From contig CAZLGW010000025.1 of NCBI GenBank assembly GCA_964559125.1, forward strand, positions 15,147-79,146: a stretch of 64,000 nt of DNA. Reading direction: 5' to 3'. The translations under genes were made by a program, and so were the position numbers. Origin of the DNA: Ravibacter sp964559125 (GTDB lineage: Bacteria; Bacteroidota; Bacteroidia; Cytophagales; Spirosomataceae). This document shows, in pieces, positions 1 to 9,226 of this stretch (positions are counted from its first letter, which is position 1; each line of letters begins with the position of its first letter). The notes beneath the pieces are model-generated. The model saw nothing but the letters and a program-made list of their open reading frames with translations. It did not search any database and was not told the DNA's origin.

Positions 1-270
1 CTTTACGCCGGCCCTTACCTTGGCCATGTAGTCATTTTTGATGTACCCGATCTCGCCGAGCGCTACAGCGTCGATGGTGGCGATCACGCCCCGGGTCTGC
101 CCGTCGTCGAGCACCATGGCCTTGACGTAAAGAGAGTCGTTGACGACAATGCCGGGGCCGGTATTGGTGACGTTCACCCTGGCGGTGCCGATTTTAAGCT
201 GGGCACGGGCGCCGCTAACGGCCGACAGGAATACAACAAGCAGAAGGGTTCTGAGTTTACCGGGTGTCAT
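1..270 (-). CDS. Ceramidase-like secreted protein, N-terminal part only (cut by window edge)
   Basis: Reading leftwards from an ATG at 270, all 90 codons to the window edge are open. The product starts with a Sec signal peptide (hydrophobic LLLVVFLSAVSG, then ARAQ). The mature start LKIGTARVNVT matches the opening of the five neutral/alkaline ceramidase-like proteins at 14.7-22.3 kb (for example LKIGIATVDIT). The following KAMVLDDGQTRGVIATIDAV resembles their second conserved strand, where an Asp follows a hydrophobic run. It begins 23 bp after the SusD1 stop and so is probably co-transcribed with SusC1/SusD1. The THTH metal motif and the nucleophile region lie outside the window. I assign the superfamily with moderate certainty from the N-terminus alone. 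Confidence 0.7.
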   Translation of the reverse strand, partial: MTPGKLRTLLLVVFLSAVSGARAQLKIGTARVNVTNTGPGIVVNDSLYVKAMVLDDGQTRGVIATIDAVALGEIGYIKNDYMAKVRAGVK

Positions 271-293
271 GTTTTTGTTTATATCGGCTGTTG

Positions 294-1928
294 TTAGTTA
301 TAGCCGGGATTTTGCTTAAGATTGGAATTCACGTCGAGCTCCGACAGCGGTATCGGCCAGAGATAATTGAATTCATAAAAGCGCTGACGGCCGATCACGA
401 GATGCCCGTCCTGGTTGATGTTATGGATTCCTTCGTAATTAGCCGGATCATCCGTCATTTTCATACCATAATATTCCCGGTCGACCATTTCCTGAAGCGT
501 ACCCCACCGTCGCATATCAAAGTATTCGATACCTCCTTCAAAGCCCAGCTCGACCACTCTTTCGCGGCGTACGATCTCCCTTAGCCTGGAAGGGTCTTTT
601 TCGATCACTTCCGGCATGTTGACGGCCGGGCGTTTCCTGATACGGTTGATCGTTTCATCCAGGAGCCCCTGCGTGATCGCGGTCCCTGCCTCCAGCTCCG
701 CTTCCAGGAGGCTGAGCAGGATTTCAGCATACCTGATCTGCGGATAATCCGCACCATAGTATTGCCTGTTGCCGGTGAAGCTCCTGTCCCAGAATTTCTG
801 GAGGATGTAGCCGGTAATATTGGCGCCGGTCTGCCCTGTCCTGGCAATGGTAACGGGGTCGCCCTGGAATACTTCTCCGTTTACTTCCGAATACCCCGTA
901 ATGAGCACCGTTTCGTAAAGCCGCGGATCCCTGTTATCAAAAGGCTCCTTCGGGTTATAAAGGTCCGATTCGGCGATACTCTTTCCGTCTTTCATAGGAA
1001 ATTCGTCAAGGAAATGCTGGAAAAGATTGCAGGCATTGAAGCCCCCGTAAAGGGAACTTCGTATGGTATGCTGCGACATGGCTTCACCAAATTCATTTTC
1101 CATGTACTTATTTACAAAGATGAATTCCTGGTTATTCTCCCCTTCCGTAATAAAAAGCTGTTTGAAGCGCGGATCTATCTCATACCGGCCAAGATTCATG
1201 ATCTCGCGGTAGGTCACGGCGGCGTCTGCCCATCTCTTTTCCGCCAGCAGCACCCTTCCTTTTAACGCGAGCGCAGCGCCTTTCTCGATCCTTCCTTTTT
1301 CCGTAGCGCTGTGTGAGAGCGGCAGATCCCCCGCGATTGCAGTGAGCTCCGACAGTATGAACTCCCTGGCCTCTTTTTCGCTCACCTGGCTGATGTTGTT
1401 CGCTTCTTCAAAAGTGAGGGTATGGGTGGGCATGGGAATATTCCCATACATCTGACTGAGCCAGAAATAGCTGAAAGCCCTCAGGAACCGGACTTCGGCT
1501 TTCATCTGGGCCTTTTCTTCCGCAGGTATATCGGCTTTGTCGATATTGTCGAGAAAATAATTGGTACGGCTTATCTGGAGATACAGCTTTCTCCACATAG
1601 TAGTGATCGTTCCATGCGTGGCCTGGATCTCTATTCCGCGGGTCCAGTCGAAGGTTCGCCAACTGGAATAACCGGCAAATGACGACATCCAGATCATCGA
1701 TTTGTCTAGGTTATTGATCCTTTCGGCCGTACGTTCCGCATAGGTAGAATAAACTCCCATCAGTGCCTGGTAGCACTCTGCACGGTTATTCCAGAAGATC
1801 CCTTCGCTTATTGCATCGAGCGGGTTTTCATCCAGGAAGCCGTTCTGGCATCCGGAAGGGATCAACAGTGTAAAGGCGATAAGAAACCGCAACCCGTAGA
1901 TTTTATTTTTTAAAATGCTTGTTTTCAT
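294..1928 (-). CDS. SusD/RagB-like outer-membrane lipoprotein (module 1)
   Basis: This is a 544-residue SusD-family substrate-binding lipoprotein, the surface lid that works with its SusC channel. A lipoprotein signal ends at PSGCQNGFL, with Cys 27 as the likely acylated residue. The SusD N-terminal pattern follows (FLDENPLDAISEGIFWNN), then TPR-like helices including AEVRFLRAFSYFWLSQMYG. The C-terminal half has the usual RYAEILLSLLEAE and RRERVVELGFEG segments, and it ends in NPGYN, as SusD proteins often do. It lies about 70 bp after SusC1 on the same strand and before a ceramidase-like gene. The family is certain, but the ligand cannot be predicted. Confidence 0.96.
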   Translation of the reverse strand: MKTSILKNKIYGLRFLIAFTLLIPSGCQNGFLDENPLDAISEGIFWNNRAECYQALMGVYSTYAERTAERINNLDKSMIWMSSFAGYSSWRTFDWTRGIEIQATHGTITTMWRKLYLQISRTNYFLDNIDKADIPAEEKAQMKAEVRFLRAFSYFWLSQMYGNIPMPTHTLTFEEANNISQVSEKEAREFILSELTAIAGDLPLSHSATEKGRIEKGAALALKGRVLLAEKRWADAAVTYREIMNLGRYEIDPRFKQLFITEGENNQEFIFVNKYMENEFGEAMSQHTIRSSLYGGFNACNLFQHFLDEFPMKDGKSIAESDLYNPKEPFDNRDPRLYETVLITGYSEVNGEVFQGDPVTIARTGQTGANITGYILQKFWDRSFTGNRQYYGADYPQIRYAEILLSLLEAELEAGTAITQGLLDETINRIRKRPAVNMPEVIEKDPSRLREIVRRERVVELGFEGGIEYFDMRRWGTLQEMVDREYYGMKMTDDPANYEGIHNINQDGHLVIGRQRFYEFNYLWPIPLSELDVNSNLKQNPGYN

Positions 1929-1999
1929 CGGTGTAAAAATTAATGAGGCGATTAGACAATGAGGCGATGTGTTGTATGGTCAAATCTGATGCTTCATGC

Positions 2000-4900
2000 C
2001 TAAAATTGAATATTAAGCCCCAGGCTCAATGTCCGGGTGATCGGATAGTAAGAAACCGTTTGGGTGCCTCTTGTTTCCATTTCCGGGTCCCAGCCGGGGT
2101 AGTAGTTGTTAATGCCCAGCAGGTTTTCGGCATGAACGTAAAGCCTCAGGTGGTCGATCTTCGCTTTACTGAGAAACGAAACCGGGAAGTTGTAACCGAG
2201 CTGCAGGTTTTTAAGGCGTACGAAACTGGAATTCCTCGTCCAGTAGTCCAGGTTGACTTCCCAGGGCGAAGCATGATAGGCGAGCTCCAGCCTGGGGTAT
2301 TTGGCATGCCGGTCGGGATTTTCTTCAGTCCACCGGTTATCGACGTGCCACTGTTGAATATTGCCGAAGTTATTGAAAGCCTGCTCGTCGCCCTGGATCA
2401 GGGTCCGGTACCCGCCAAGCCCCTGGAACTGAACATACAGATCGAAGCCGCGGAATTCTGCGGAAATGTTCATCCCGTAGGACAGTTTTGGAAACTGGCT
2501 GCCGATGATCTTGCGGTCATATTCGGCAGATATGATCCCGTCAGGCACGCCGTTAGGACCGCTGATGTCTTTGAAGCGGGGGAACCCGGGTTTGGCGATG
2601 TAATTCTGGGTAGGATAAGTATCGATGTCGGCCTGGTCGAGAAAAAGGCCGTCGGTCTCATAGCCGTAGATAGACGTGAGCGGGCTTCCCACGAACAACC
2701 CCCTCGCGATATCGCGTTCTATACCGGCGAGCGATACTACTTTATTGTTGTTTACCGAGAAGTTGGGCTGCACCCTGAGCGACAGGTTACCGATCTGCTC
2801 GCGGTAGGCAAGCTCAAATTCCCATCCCCTGTTCTGTACCTTACCCGCATTCTGTTCTCCCACCGTCATGCCGAGTACCTGCGAGACGGTAAGCTGGTAG
2901 AGAATATTGTCGGTATACTTATTATAATAGTCGACAGAAAGGCTCAGCTTGCCTTTCAGGATATCCAGGTCGACGCCGGCGTTGGAGATACGGGTGGTTT
3001 CCCAGGTGATATTTTCGAACGGTAACCTGGCCAGCTGTATTCCGGGGCGTATGGTTTCGGTCACCCCGATCGGGTAAACCGAGCCGAGCGCAAGCGTTTT
3101 CTGGTAGGGATAGGTCCCTATCTGCTGGTTGCCCAATACACCGTGCGATACGCGAAGTTTGAGGTTATCGATCCAGTCGACGTCAAAAAATGATTCTTCA
3201 GAGAGTCTCCAGCCGGCCGAAAACGAAGGGAAAAGGCCGAAGCGACGCTTTTGCGCAAATCTCGACGAGCCGTCGTACCGGAGATTACCTTCCAGGAGAT
3301 ACTTCCCTTTGTAGGCATAGTTCAGGCGGCCGAAGAAAGATACCAGCTTCCAGACCGATTCGCTTTCCGAATTACTGTCATTGACAGGCGAGGCCGCGCT
3401 GAGCAGGTAGAGCTGGTTGCTGGGAAAATTGTCGCGGTAGCCTCCCAGGGAGTGGGCATTGCTGGTGAGCGACGAAAAACCTCCCAGCAGGCTCAACGAA
3501 TGTTCCCCGATCGACTTGTTGTAGTTGAGCAGCGATTCGAACATCAGCTCCCGGTTGTTGGATGTGCTTACGTCGACCTGAGAGGGACCGAAGGTCCAGA
3601 GCGGATCTGGGGTGGTTTGTGCGCCGAACAACCGGTTAAAGGAATGGTACCATTGGTAGCTGATGCGATTCGTGAACCTGAGATCTTTGATCACATCCCA
3701 GTCAAGGGCAAGATTGGTCAGCAGGTTGGTGATGCGTGTCAGGCCGAATGACCCGCTTGCCAGGCGCCCTTCCGCGACTGTCACACCCTGTGTAACCCCG
3801 TAAGTGCCGTCAGACCGTCGTCCGGGTACGTTTGCGGTATGGTGATTGGCCGCCTGGACGATCGAGTAGATATCGCCGGTATGCGTTCCGTTGGAAGCTA
3901 TGCCGGCGGGCTTGTCGTTAATGGACTGGTAGCCCAGTATTTTGGCGCTCAGCTTAAGACGCTCTTTCAACTGGTTGTTGAAGTTGAGCTGCAGGTCATA
4001 CCGGTCGTAGGAGTTGTTCTGTATCAACCCGTTCTGGCGCAGGTACCCGGTTGAGATCAGGTAGGTAGATTGCTCGTTTCCTCCCTGCACAGTAAAGTTA
4101 TGCCTTGTCTGGAGCCCGTTGCCTGTTTTAAACAAGTCGCGCAGGTGGTGTTTATTGGGGTATTCGTCGGGGTACAGCCCTGAGCGGAATTTCTCAATTT
4201 CTTCCTGTGTGTACACGATGCTCTGCCCTTCGTTGATCCTCGCTTCATTAAACATCTCGGCATATACCCAGGAGTCTACATATTGCGGCAGCTCGGTCGG
4301 CGATTGCCTGCCGACAAAGGTTTCGTAGCCGACTTTCATCTTACCTCTTGTACCTTCTTTGGTGGTGACGAGGATCACCCCGTTGGCAGCCCTTGAGCCG
4401 TAAATAGCAGCCGATGCGGCGTCTTTTAAGACTGTAATATTGTCAATGTTGTTGGGGTTGACCGAGTTAATGGAACCCGGAACGCCGTCGATAAGGATGA
4501 GCGGATTGTTCCCGGCACTACTGAAAGTTCCCATGCCCCTGATCTGTATGGAAGCCTGGTCGCCTCCGGGTTCACCCGAGGTTTGCCTTACGGTAAGCCC
4601 GCTGCCTACACCCTGGAGAAGCTGCGAGGACTGGGAGACCGTCCGGCGGCTGATCTGCTCTCCGCCGATGGACGATACTGAGCCGGTAAGATTGATCTTA
4701 CGCTGGCTCCCGTAGCCTACCACTACCATTTCATCGAGCAGGGCGACGTCTTCGTGCAGTGTGATATCCAGGTTAGCCTGGTTGCCTACGACGACTTCCC
4801 GCGATATATAACCCACATAGGAAAAGACCAGGACCGATTTTTCATCGGGGACTACAAGGGAAAACCTGCCGGATTCATCGGATGTGGTGCCCCGCTGAGT

Positions 4901-5395
4901 TCCTTTCAGCAGGATGCTCACACCGGGCAGCGCCTCCCCTTTAGGGTCGGTGACCATTCCTTTAATAGAAATTTCCAGCGGCGGCAGCGTACCTTCCGGG
5001 AGTGATTCCGTTCGGGGAGGCTTGCTATAATCGCCTCGTTTCCGTTTCAGAAGGATTTGTCCCTTACCCTGCTGAAACTCTATGCCGTGAGGAATGAGCA
5101 GTTGTCCGAGCACATGCTCAAGCGGCTCATTGTGCGCTTTTACGTTTACAACTTCGCTCAACCGGATAATGCTGCGGCTGTAAGCAAATTTTACTCCGGC
5201 CTGTTTTTCGAGGGCATTCAATGCCTGTTGAAGGGACACGCCGTTCAATTCGATGCTTACGTTTTTTTTGAGGAGCTCCTGGGCGCTTGATTCCCTGGCG
5301 TATCCTCCGAACGCTAACATTACCGATAGCAAGACCTGTAGAACCGATATCCGCATAATACGATATGCTGTCTTGTTTTTATTTGGAAAATGCAT
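2000..5395 (-). CDS. SusC-like TonB-dependent receptor with STN signalling domain (module 1)
   Basis: This 1131-residue TonB-dependent outer-membrane transporter starts with a signal peptide (about residues 1-38). An STN (secretin/TonB short N-terminal) domain follows at about 40-118 (VSIELNGVSLQQALNALEKQ). A carboxypeptidase-regulatory-like domain lies near 140-220 (GEALPGVSILLKGTQRGTT). The plug at about 225-345 carries VVVGYGSQ, and a long beta-barrel ends in a C-terminal Phe. STN-bearing SusC proteins signal to a FecR anti-sigma factor, and one is encoded directly upstream at 5580-6602. It pairs with SusD1 downstream. The 184-bp leader contains a hairpin (separate entry). Confidence 0.96.
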   Translation of the reverse strand: MHFPNKNKTAYRIMRISVLQVLLSVMLAFGGYARESSAQELLKKNVSIELNGVSLQQALNALEKQAGVKFAYSRSIIRLSEVVNVKAHNEPLEHVLGQLLIPHGIEFQQGKGQILLKRKRGDYSKPPRTESLPEGTLPPLEISIKGMVTDPKGEALPGVSILLKGTQRGTTSDESGRFSLVVPDEKSVLVFSYVGYISREVVVGNQANLDITLHEDVALLDEMVVVGYGSQRKINLTGSVSSIGGEQISRRTVSQSSQLLQGVGSGLTVRQTSGEPGGDQASIQIRGMGTFSSAGNNPLILIDGVPGSINSVNPNNIDNITVLKDAASAAIYGSRAANGVILVTTKEGTRGKMKVGYETFVGRQSPTELPQYVDSWVYAEMFNEARINEGQSIVYTQEEIEKFRSGLYPDEYPNKHHLRDLFKTGNGLQTRHNFTVQGGNEQSTYLISTGYLRQNGLIQNNSYDRYDLQLNFNNQLKERLKLSAKILGYQSINDKPAGIASNGTHTGDIYSIVQAANHHTANVPGRRSDGTYGVTQGVTVAEGRLASGSFGLTRITNLLTNLALDWDVIKDLRFTNRISYQWYHSFNRLFGAQTTPDPLWTFGPSQVDVSTSNNRELMFESLLNYNKSIGEHSLSLLGGFSSLTSNAHSLGGYRDNFPSNQLYLLSAASPVNDSNSESESVWKLVSFFGRLNYAYKGKYLLEGNLRYDGSSRFAQKRRFGLFPSFSAGWRLSEESFFDVDWIDNLKLRVSHGVLGNQQIGTYPYQKTLALGSVYPIGVTETIRPGIQLARLPFENITWETTRISNAGVDLDILKGKLSLSVDYYNKYTDNILYQLTVSQVLGMTVGEQNAGKVQNRGWEFELAYREQIGNLSLRVQPNFSVNNNKVVSLAGIERDIARGLFVGSPLTSIYGYETDGLFLDQADIDTYPTQNYIAKPGFPRFKDISGPNGVPDGIISAEYDRKIIGSQFPKLSYGMNISAEFRGFDLYVQFQGLGGYRTLIQGDEQAFNNFGNIQQWHVDNRWTEENPDRHAKYPRLELAYHASPWEVNLDYWTRNSSFVRLKNLQLGYNFPVSFLSKAKIDHLRLYVHAENLLGINNYYPGWDPEMETRGTQTVSYYPITRTLSLGLNIQF

Positions 5396-5482
5396 AGGTT
5401 TGGGTGTTTATTTTCGAATGAACAAAATGAAGCTGCTTCATGCACTCTGTGTGATGAATCGAGAGAAAAGCTTCGTGAAGAT

Positions 5483-5506
5483 TCAGGAGTGTGGAGGCAC
5501 TCCTGA
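5483..5506 (-). promoter_or_regulatory. Hairpin in the FecR1-SusC1 leader
   Basis: A perfect 9-bp stem with a 6-nt loop (arms TCAGGAGTG and CACTCCTGA) sits between the FecR1 stop and the SusC1 start. No immediate T-run follows on the coding (minus) strand, so this may be an mRNA-stability or partial-termination element rather than a classical terminator. A second hairpin occupies the same place in module 2 (9149-9182), also with a GTG-6 nt-CAC core. The rest of the 5396-5579 gap shows no gene. Confidence 0.5.
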
Positions 5507-5579
5507 TCTTTAAAAGCAGGATGTAAGGGATAGCTGAATTTTTATCATAGGCTGTATGGGGTTTAAGGTAAACAAGTCG

Positions 5580-6602
5580 TCAGAGACTTGACGGGCAACC
5601 GCTGCCCTTCAATAATATTTGTTCCTGGTTGATTTCGTAGGTAAGCTCAAGCATCTCCGACATAGCGTCAAGCACTTCTGCCAGGCGGTGGTTTTCAAAA
5701 GAGGCTTTCAGGATGCAGTTGGCTAGTGAGCCGTTTTCAAAATGTACCTTTACGCCGAAGTTCCGCTCCAGCTGGCCCGCAACTTCCGCCAGGCTGGCAT
5801 CCTCGAAAGACAGATCGGCCGGCTGCCATGTTTCGATATGCGGATCGGCGGTAGTTATCCTCGAAGCGGTGACCGCCCCGGTCGGAAGATGGAAAGAAGC
5901 TTTTTCGGAAGGGTTGAGCACTACAGACGGAGACGATATATCTGAATCCCTGTTTTCCGAATAAACTTCTACTTTCCCGGTAACGACCGAGACCTCGTAA
6001 TTTGCCAGGCTGTCGGCCGGCCTTACCAGGAAACTGGTGCCCAATACCTTCACACGCATCTTGTCTACCTCTACGATAAAAGGATTTGCCGGGTCCCTGA
6101 CGATTTCAAAGAAAGCCTCTCCGCTGAGCCGGACTTTCCTGCCGGAAGACGAAAAGGCAGGTTCCTCGTACTGCACGCTGGCGTCGGGATGCAGCCAGAC
6201 AGTGCTTTGATCGGGAAGCTGGTATTTTACTATTCGCGAGAGCGTGTTGGTGAATACGGTTAAAGCAGCAGTTTTTTCGGGCGTTTCTTTCGCGCCTGTT
6301 TTCAGCAATGCCGGCAACAGGGCCATGCCGATCAGGAGAAGCACCGAGGCGGCCGCAACGTAGCGTTTCCAGGCGGTGATGCTACCGGGCCGGTAAACGG
6401 GCGCCGGTCTTTCCCGGGCAGCTTCCAATTCCGAAATTTTTCTCCTGACTTTCAGCAAATGCAGGGGTTGGCTGAATTCGGGAGGAGAATCGTTATGCCC
6501 GATCCGGTGGTACCATTCTTCTACCCTTGCAGCTTCTTCGGGACTGCATGTACCGTCGAGATAACGCTTTAATACATCAGGATCGATAGAATTGCCGGCC
6601 AT
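5580..6602 (-). CDS. FecR-family anti-sigma factor (module 1)
   Basis: This 340-residue inner-membrane anti-sigma factor probably holds an ECF sigma and relays a signal from the SusC1 STN domain. I chose the ATG at 6602 (MAGNSIDPDVL) because a short cytosolic sigma-binding helix follows directly. An in-frame start at 6686 would add an atypical 28-residue extension. Order: N-terminal sigma-binding region (about 1-75), one membrane helix (about 80-105, VAAASVLLLIGMALLPALL), FecR domain (about 115-240, with GEAFFEIVRDPANPF and VLGTSFLV), and a C-terminal DUF4974/STN-like domain (LSFEDASLAEVAGQLERNFGV). It is divergent from the sigma gene starting at 6753. Confidence 0.93.
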   Translation of the reverse strand: MAGNSIDPDVLKRYLDGTCSPEEAARVEEWYHRIGHNDSPPEFSQPLHLLKVRRKISELEAARERPAPVYRPGSITAWKRYVAAASVLLLIGMALLPALLKTGAKETPEKTAALTVFTNTLSRIVKYQLPDQSTVWLHPDASVQYEEPAFSSSGRKVRLSGEAFFEIVRDPANPFIVEVDKMRVKVLGTSFLVRPADSLANYEVSVVTGKVEVYSENRDSDISSPSVVLNPSEKASFHLPTGAVTASRITTADPHIETWQPADLSFEDASLAEVAGQLERNFGVKVHFENGSLANCILKASFENHRLAEVLDAMSEMLELTYEINQEQILLKGSGCPSSL

Positions 6603-6752
6603 GGTTGTATTTGATAAACATAGAAGAATCTGCTCTTCTTTAAATATGACGCAGCAGGATATTCCAACCCTAGTGAAAATCGACAAATTTTTTTGAAGTA
6701 TTTTTGGAGTATATTCGGGATATATTAGTTATCGCGTTTATGCAGTTTGAAA

Positions 6753-7334
6753 ATGACTTTCCGATACGGGCTTTACGATGACGGGCATTTATGGCAGCTG
6801 ATCCGGGATGACGCTGACGAGGAGGCCTTTGCATGTCTTCACGAGCGTTATGCAGAGGATCTGTATCGCCTTGCCTATCGAAAGACCGGTCATGCGGAAG
6901 TTTCGGAAGACATCGTGCAGGAACTTTTTATCGCATTATGGATTCAGCGGGCTGATATCAGCATTACCCGTAATGTTAAAAATTATCTTTACGCTTCTGT
7001 CAGGAACAGGGTCATATCCTTCCTGCGGGATGTCATGAGCTCGAAAACCACCTCTCTCAATGTATTGTCGCTCGAAAACTCCGGTAATTTTTCCGGGAAT
7101 GATGTAGAGCAGATGATGATCTATGAGGATACGAGGGACAGGTACGAGCAGATTCTGAACACGATCCCCGAGAGAAGCCGCACCGTTTTTGAATTAAGCC
7201 GCACCGGGCTCTCCAATAAAGAGATCGCGGCCTCCCTGAATGTCGTCGAGAAAACGGTGGAATTTCATATCACAAAATGCCTTAAACTGCTCAGGGAAAA
7301 ACTCATACATATTTTTCTGATTCTTTTTTTCTAA
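6753..7334 (+). CDS. ECF sigma-70 factor, Bacteroidota expansion family (sigma 1)
   Basis: This is a 193-residue extracytoplasmic-function sigma factor. Region 2 (about 20-90) contains FACLHERYAEDLYRLAYR and DIVQELFIALW. Region 4 (about 130-182) has the helix-turn-helix LSNKEIAASLNVVEKTVEFHI. The ATG at 6753 is preferred over a TTG two codons upstream. It is divergent from FecR1 and is probably the sigma partner of module 1. A second sigma gene follows after 79 bp, so the pairing of each sigma with each FecR is inferred from position only. A TATTTTTG sequence at 6699-6706 fits the Bacteroidota -7 box, but no clear -33 box accompanies it. Confidence 0.93.
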   Translation: MTFRYGLYDDGHLWQLIRDDADEEAFACLHERYAEDLYRLAYRKTGHAEVSEDIVQELFIALWIQRADISITRNVKNYLYASVRNRVISFLRDVMSSKTTSLNVLSLENSGNFSGNDVEQMMIYEDTRDRYEQILNTIPERSRTVFELSRTGLSNKEIAASLNVVEKTVEFHITKCLKLLREKLIHIFLILFF

Positions 7335-7413
7335 AAAAGAAAAAATTCCACTAGGGAAATTCCGGATATAATTGACTTATAAGCCGAACCGCCGCTTAAC
7401 CCAGTTATTTGTT

Positions 7414-7968
7414 ATGTATGAACGTTTCTCAGATGAGGAATTGCTCTCTTGCCTGATTGAAGGGAATCAAAAAGCCTTCGAGGCAATTTACCTCCGGTAC
7501 TGGTACCGGTTGTTCGGGGTTGCTTTTCATGAGATAGGCACAAAGGAAGAAGCGGAAGAGATACTGCATGATGTATTTGAAAGCCTTTGGAGCAGGAGGG
7601 AAGAGGCATCTATCAGGAACCTGAGCGCCTATCTTGTCGTGGCTGTCAAGCACCGGGTAACCAACTATATCAAATCCTGTATTACACAACGGAAGTACCA
7701 GGAGTACCTTATACTCAATGAAATCCAGCAATCTTACGCTACAGACGAGATCGTCCATTTTTCGGACCTTTCCAAGGCGGTCGACGAAGTAATGAAAAAG
7801 CTTCCGGAGCGTACGTCCGAGATATTCCGGATGAGCCGCTTTGAAAACCTGCCGGTCAAGGAGATAGCCAGCAAGCTGAACATTTCGGAAAAAGGAGTGG
7901 AGTACCACATTACCCAGTCGCTCAAGCTGTTGCGGGAACAGCTCAGGATTTACCAATCTTATAACTAG
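7414..7968 (+). CDS. ECF sigma-70 factor, Bacteroidota expansion family (sigma 2)
   Basis: This second ECF sigma factor has 184 residues when started at the ATG at 7414 (MYERFSDEELL). An in-frame TTG at 7372 would add 14 residues but has no support. Region 2 covers KAFEAIYLRYWYRLF and EEILHDVFESLW. Region 4 covers LPVKEIASKLNISEKGVEYHI. It resembles sigma 1 in layout but differs through most of its length, so it is an old paralogue and not a fresh duplicate. FecR2 starts 24 bp downstream on the same strand, which supports a sigma 2-FecR2 pair controlling SusC2/SusD2 and the ceramidase-like array. Confidence 0.93.
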   Translation: MYERFSDEELLSCLIEGNQKAFEAIYLRYWYRLFGVAFHEIGTKEEAEEILHDVFESLWSRREEASIRNLSAYLVVAVKHRVTNYIKSCITQRKYQEYLILNEIQQSYATDEIVHFSDLSKAVDEVMKKLPERTSEIFRMSRFENLPVKEIASKLNISEKGVEYHITQSLKLLREQLRIYQSYN

Positions 7969-7992
7969 TTTTTTCCTTCGGGATCTATTTCA

Positions 7993-9039
7993 ATGAACAG
8001 ACACGAATTCGATATACTACTCCAGAAATACCTGTCGGGGGAATGCGACGAGGAGGAGATGCGCCAGGTGGAGGTGTGGTCAGAAAACATGCTGTCCCAG
8101 AGTAAGTTGCAGCTCGATCAGGCAGAGAAGAGCAAGCTGCAGCGGCGGGTGTGGAACAAGCTGTCTTCCGAGGTGCTGGGCCGGGGTGGTTTCTGGAAAA
8201 CCATATTCCAGTTCCGTCAGGGGATAGCCGCCTCTCTGCTCCTGGCAGTGATCGGCGCATTCTGGATCGGACGTTTCTATTACAGTCAGAAATATTATAT
8301 AGCAGGCGACGTTGCCAGTGTTGCGGTGCATGAAGAGATATCTTCTATTGCCCAGGAAGGTGTGATCACCTTCCAGACAGAGGGAAAACCACAAAACCTT
8401 ACACTGGAAGACGGCAGTACGGTGGTTCTCGGGAAAGAAAGCAGTATCCGCTATCCTGTAAAGTTTGACGCGAATTTAAGGCAGGTATATCTCGAAGGAG
8501 AAGCTTTTTTCGAAGTGAAGCGCGATGAGAAAAAGCCTTTTGTGGTATACAGCGGCGGGCTGGTTACGCGGGTGCTCGGTACCAGTTTTAATATACGTTC
8601 CGTAGCGTCTACCGGTAAAGTAGAAGTGGAGGTGGTTTCGGGCAGTGTATCGGTATACGAAAACACGAAAGGAAAATCTTCGGCAGCCGACGCTGTTATC
8701 CTGACGCCCAACCAGCGTATCGTATTTGAAAAGAGTTCCAGGAAGCTCGTACCCGAGCTTGTGGATGAACCTGTAACGATCAGGCCGCAGGAAGAGTCCG
8801 ACAACTTTATTTTCCAGGAAGAAGCCCTGCCTAACGTACTATCGGAATTGTCGAAAGCCTTTGAAGTGGAGATTTCGGTCGATTCTCCGGCCCTGCAGCG
8901 CTGTGTCTTTACCGGCGATCTGAACGGTCTCCCCCTGCACATTCAGCTCAGCCTGATCTGCCGTTCGGTAAACGGCAGCTATGAGCAAAAAGGGAATACC
9001 TACTCTATAACAGGGGAAGGATGCAATAATGAAAACTGA
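7993..9039 (+). CDS. FecR-family anti-sigma factor (module 2)
   Basis: This 348-residue anti-sigma factor has a cytosolic N-terminus (FDILLQKYLSGECDEEEMRQVEVW), one membrane helix near 75-95 (GIAASLLLAVIGAFWIG), a FecR domain (about 120-235, with GEAFFEVKRDEKKPFVVYS and VLGTSFNIRS) and a C-terminal DUF4974 domain (about 270-340, FQEEALPNVLSELSKAFEVEI). It most likely receives the signal from the STN domain of SusC2 across the periplasm and regulates sigma 2, encoded directly upstream. Its C-terminus is cysteine-bearing (CVFTGDL, GEGCNNEN), as in FecR1 (CILKASF, GSGCPSSL). Confidence 0.93.
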   Translation: MNRHEFDILLQKYLSGECDEEEMRQVEVWSENMLSQSKLQLDQAEKSKLQRRVWNKLSSEVLGRGGFWKTIFQFRQGIAASLLLAVIGAFWIGRFYYSQKYYIAGDVASVAVHEEISSIAQEGVITFQTEGKPQNLTLEDGSTVVLGKESSIRYPVKFDANLRQVYLEGEAFFEVKRDEKKPFVVYSGGLVTRVLGTSFNIRSVASTGKVEVEVVSGSVSVYENTKGKSSAADAVILTPNQRIVFEKSSRKLVPELVDEPVTIRPQEESDNFIFQEEALPNVLSELSKAFEVEISVDSPALQRCVFTGDLNGLPLHIQLSLICRSVNGSYEQKGNTYSITGEGCNNEN

Positions 9040-9148
9040 TAAACCTTAACCGATACCCTATTTTAAAAACCTTCATGCCTATGAATAAATACAGTGAAAG
9101 ATCTACAGGAATAGCAGCCGGTCACAGAAGGTAGCTATTATTTGAATA

Positions 9149-9182
9149 ACATCCCGAAAGTGGGCGAACACTTCCGGAATGT
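9149..9182 (+). terminator. Hairpin with T-rich tail between FecR2 and SusC2 (terminator or attenuator)
   Basis: The arms ACATCCCGAAAGTG (9149-9162) and CACTTCCGGAATGT (9169-9182) pair at 12 of 14 positions around a 6-nt loop. A TTGTTTTTG run follows at 9186-9194, as expected for intrinsic termination. SusC2 starts 44 bp later. A partial terminator here would let the regulators be made at a different level from the transporter. A 17-codon ORF (9081-9134) lies just upstream and could be a leader peptide or chance. Nothing else was seen in the 9040-9226 gap. Confidence 0.5.
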
Positions 9183-9226
9183 CGATTGTTTTTGCCATTG
9201 TCTCATAACAAAAACTTCTTAAAAGT

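Noticed and set aside
1943..3025. Long open frame (360 codons) on the plus strand inside SusC1
   Set aside because: It is antisense to a clear TonB-dependent receptor, shows no domain pattern, and such shadow frames are common in these GC-balanced genes.
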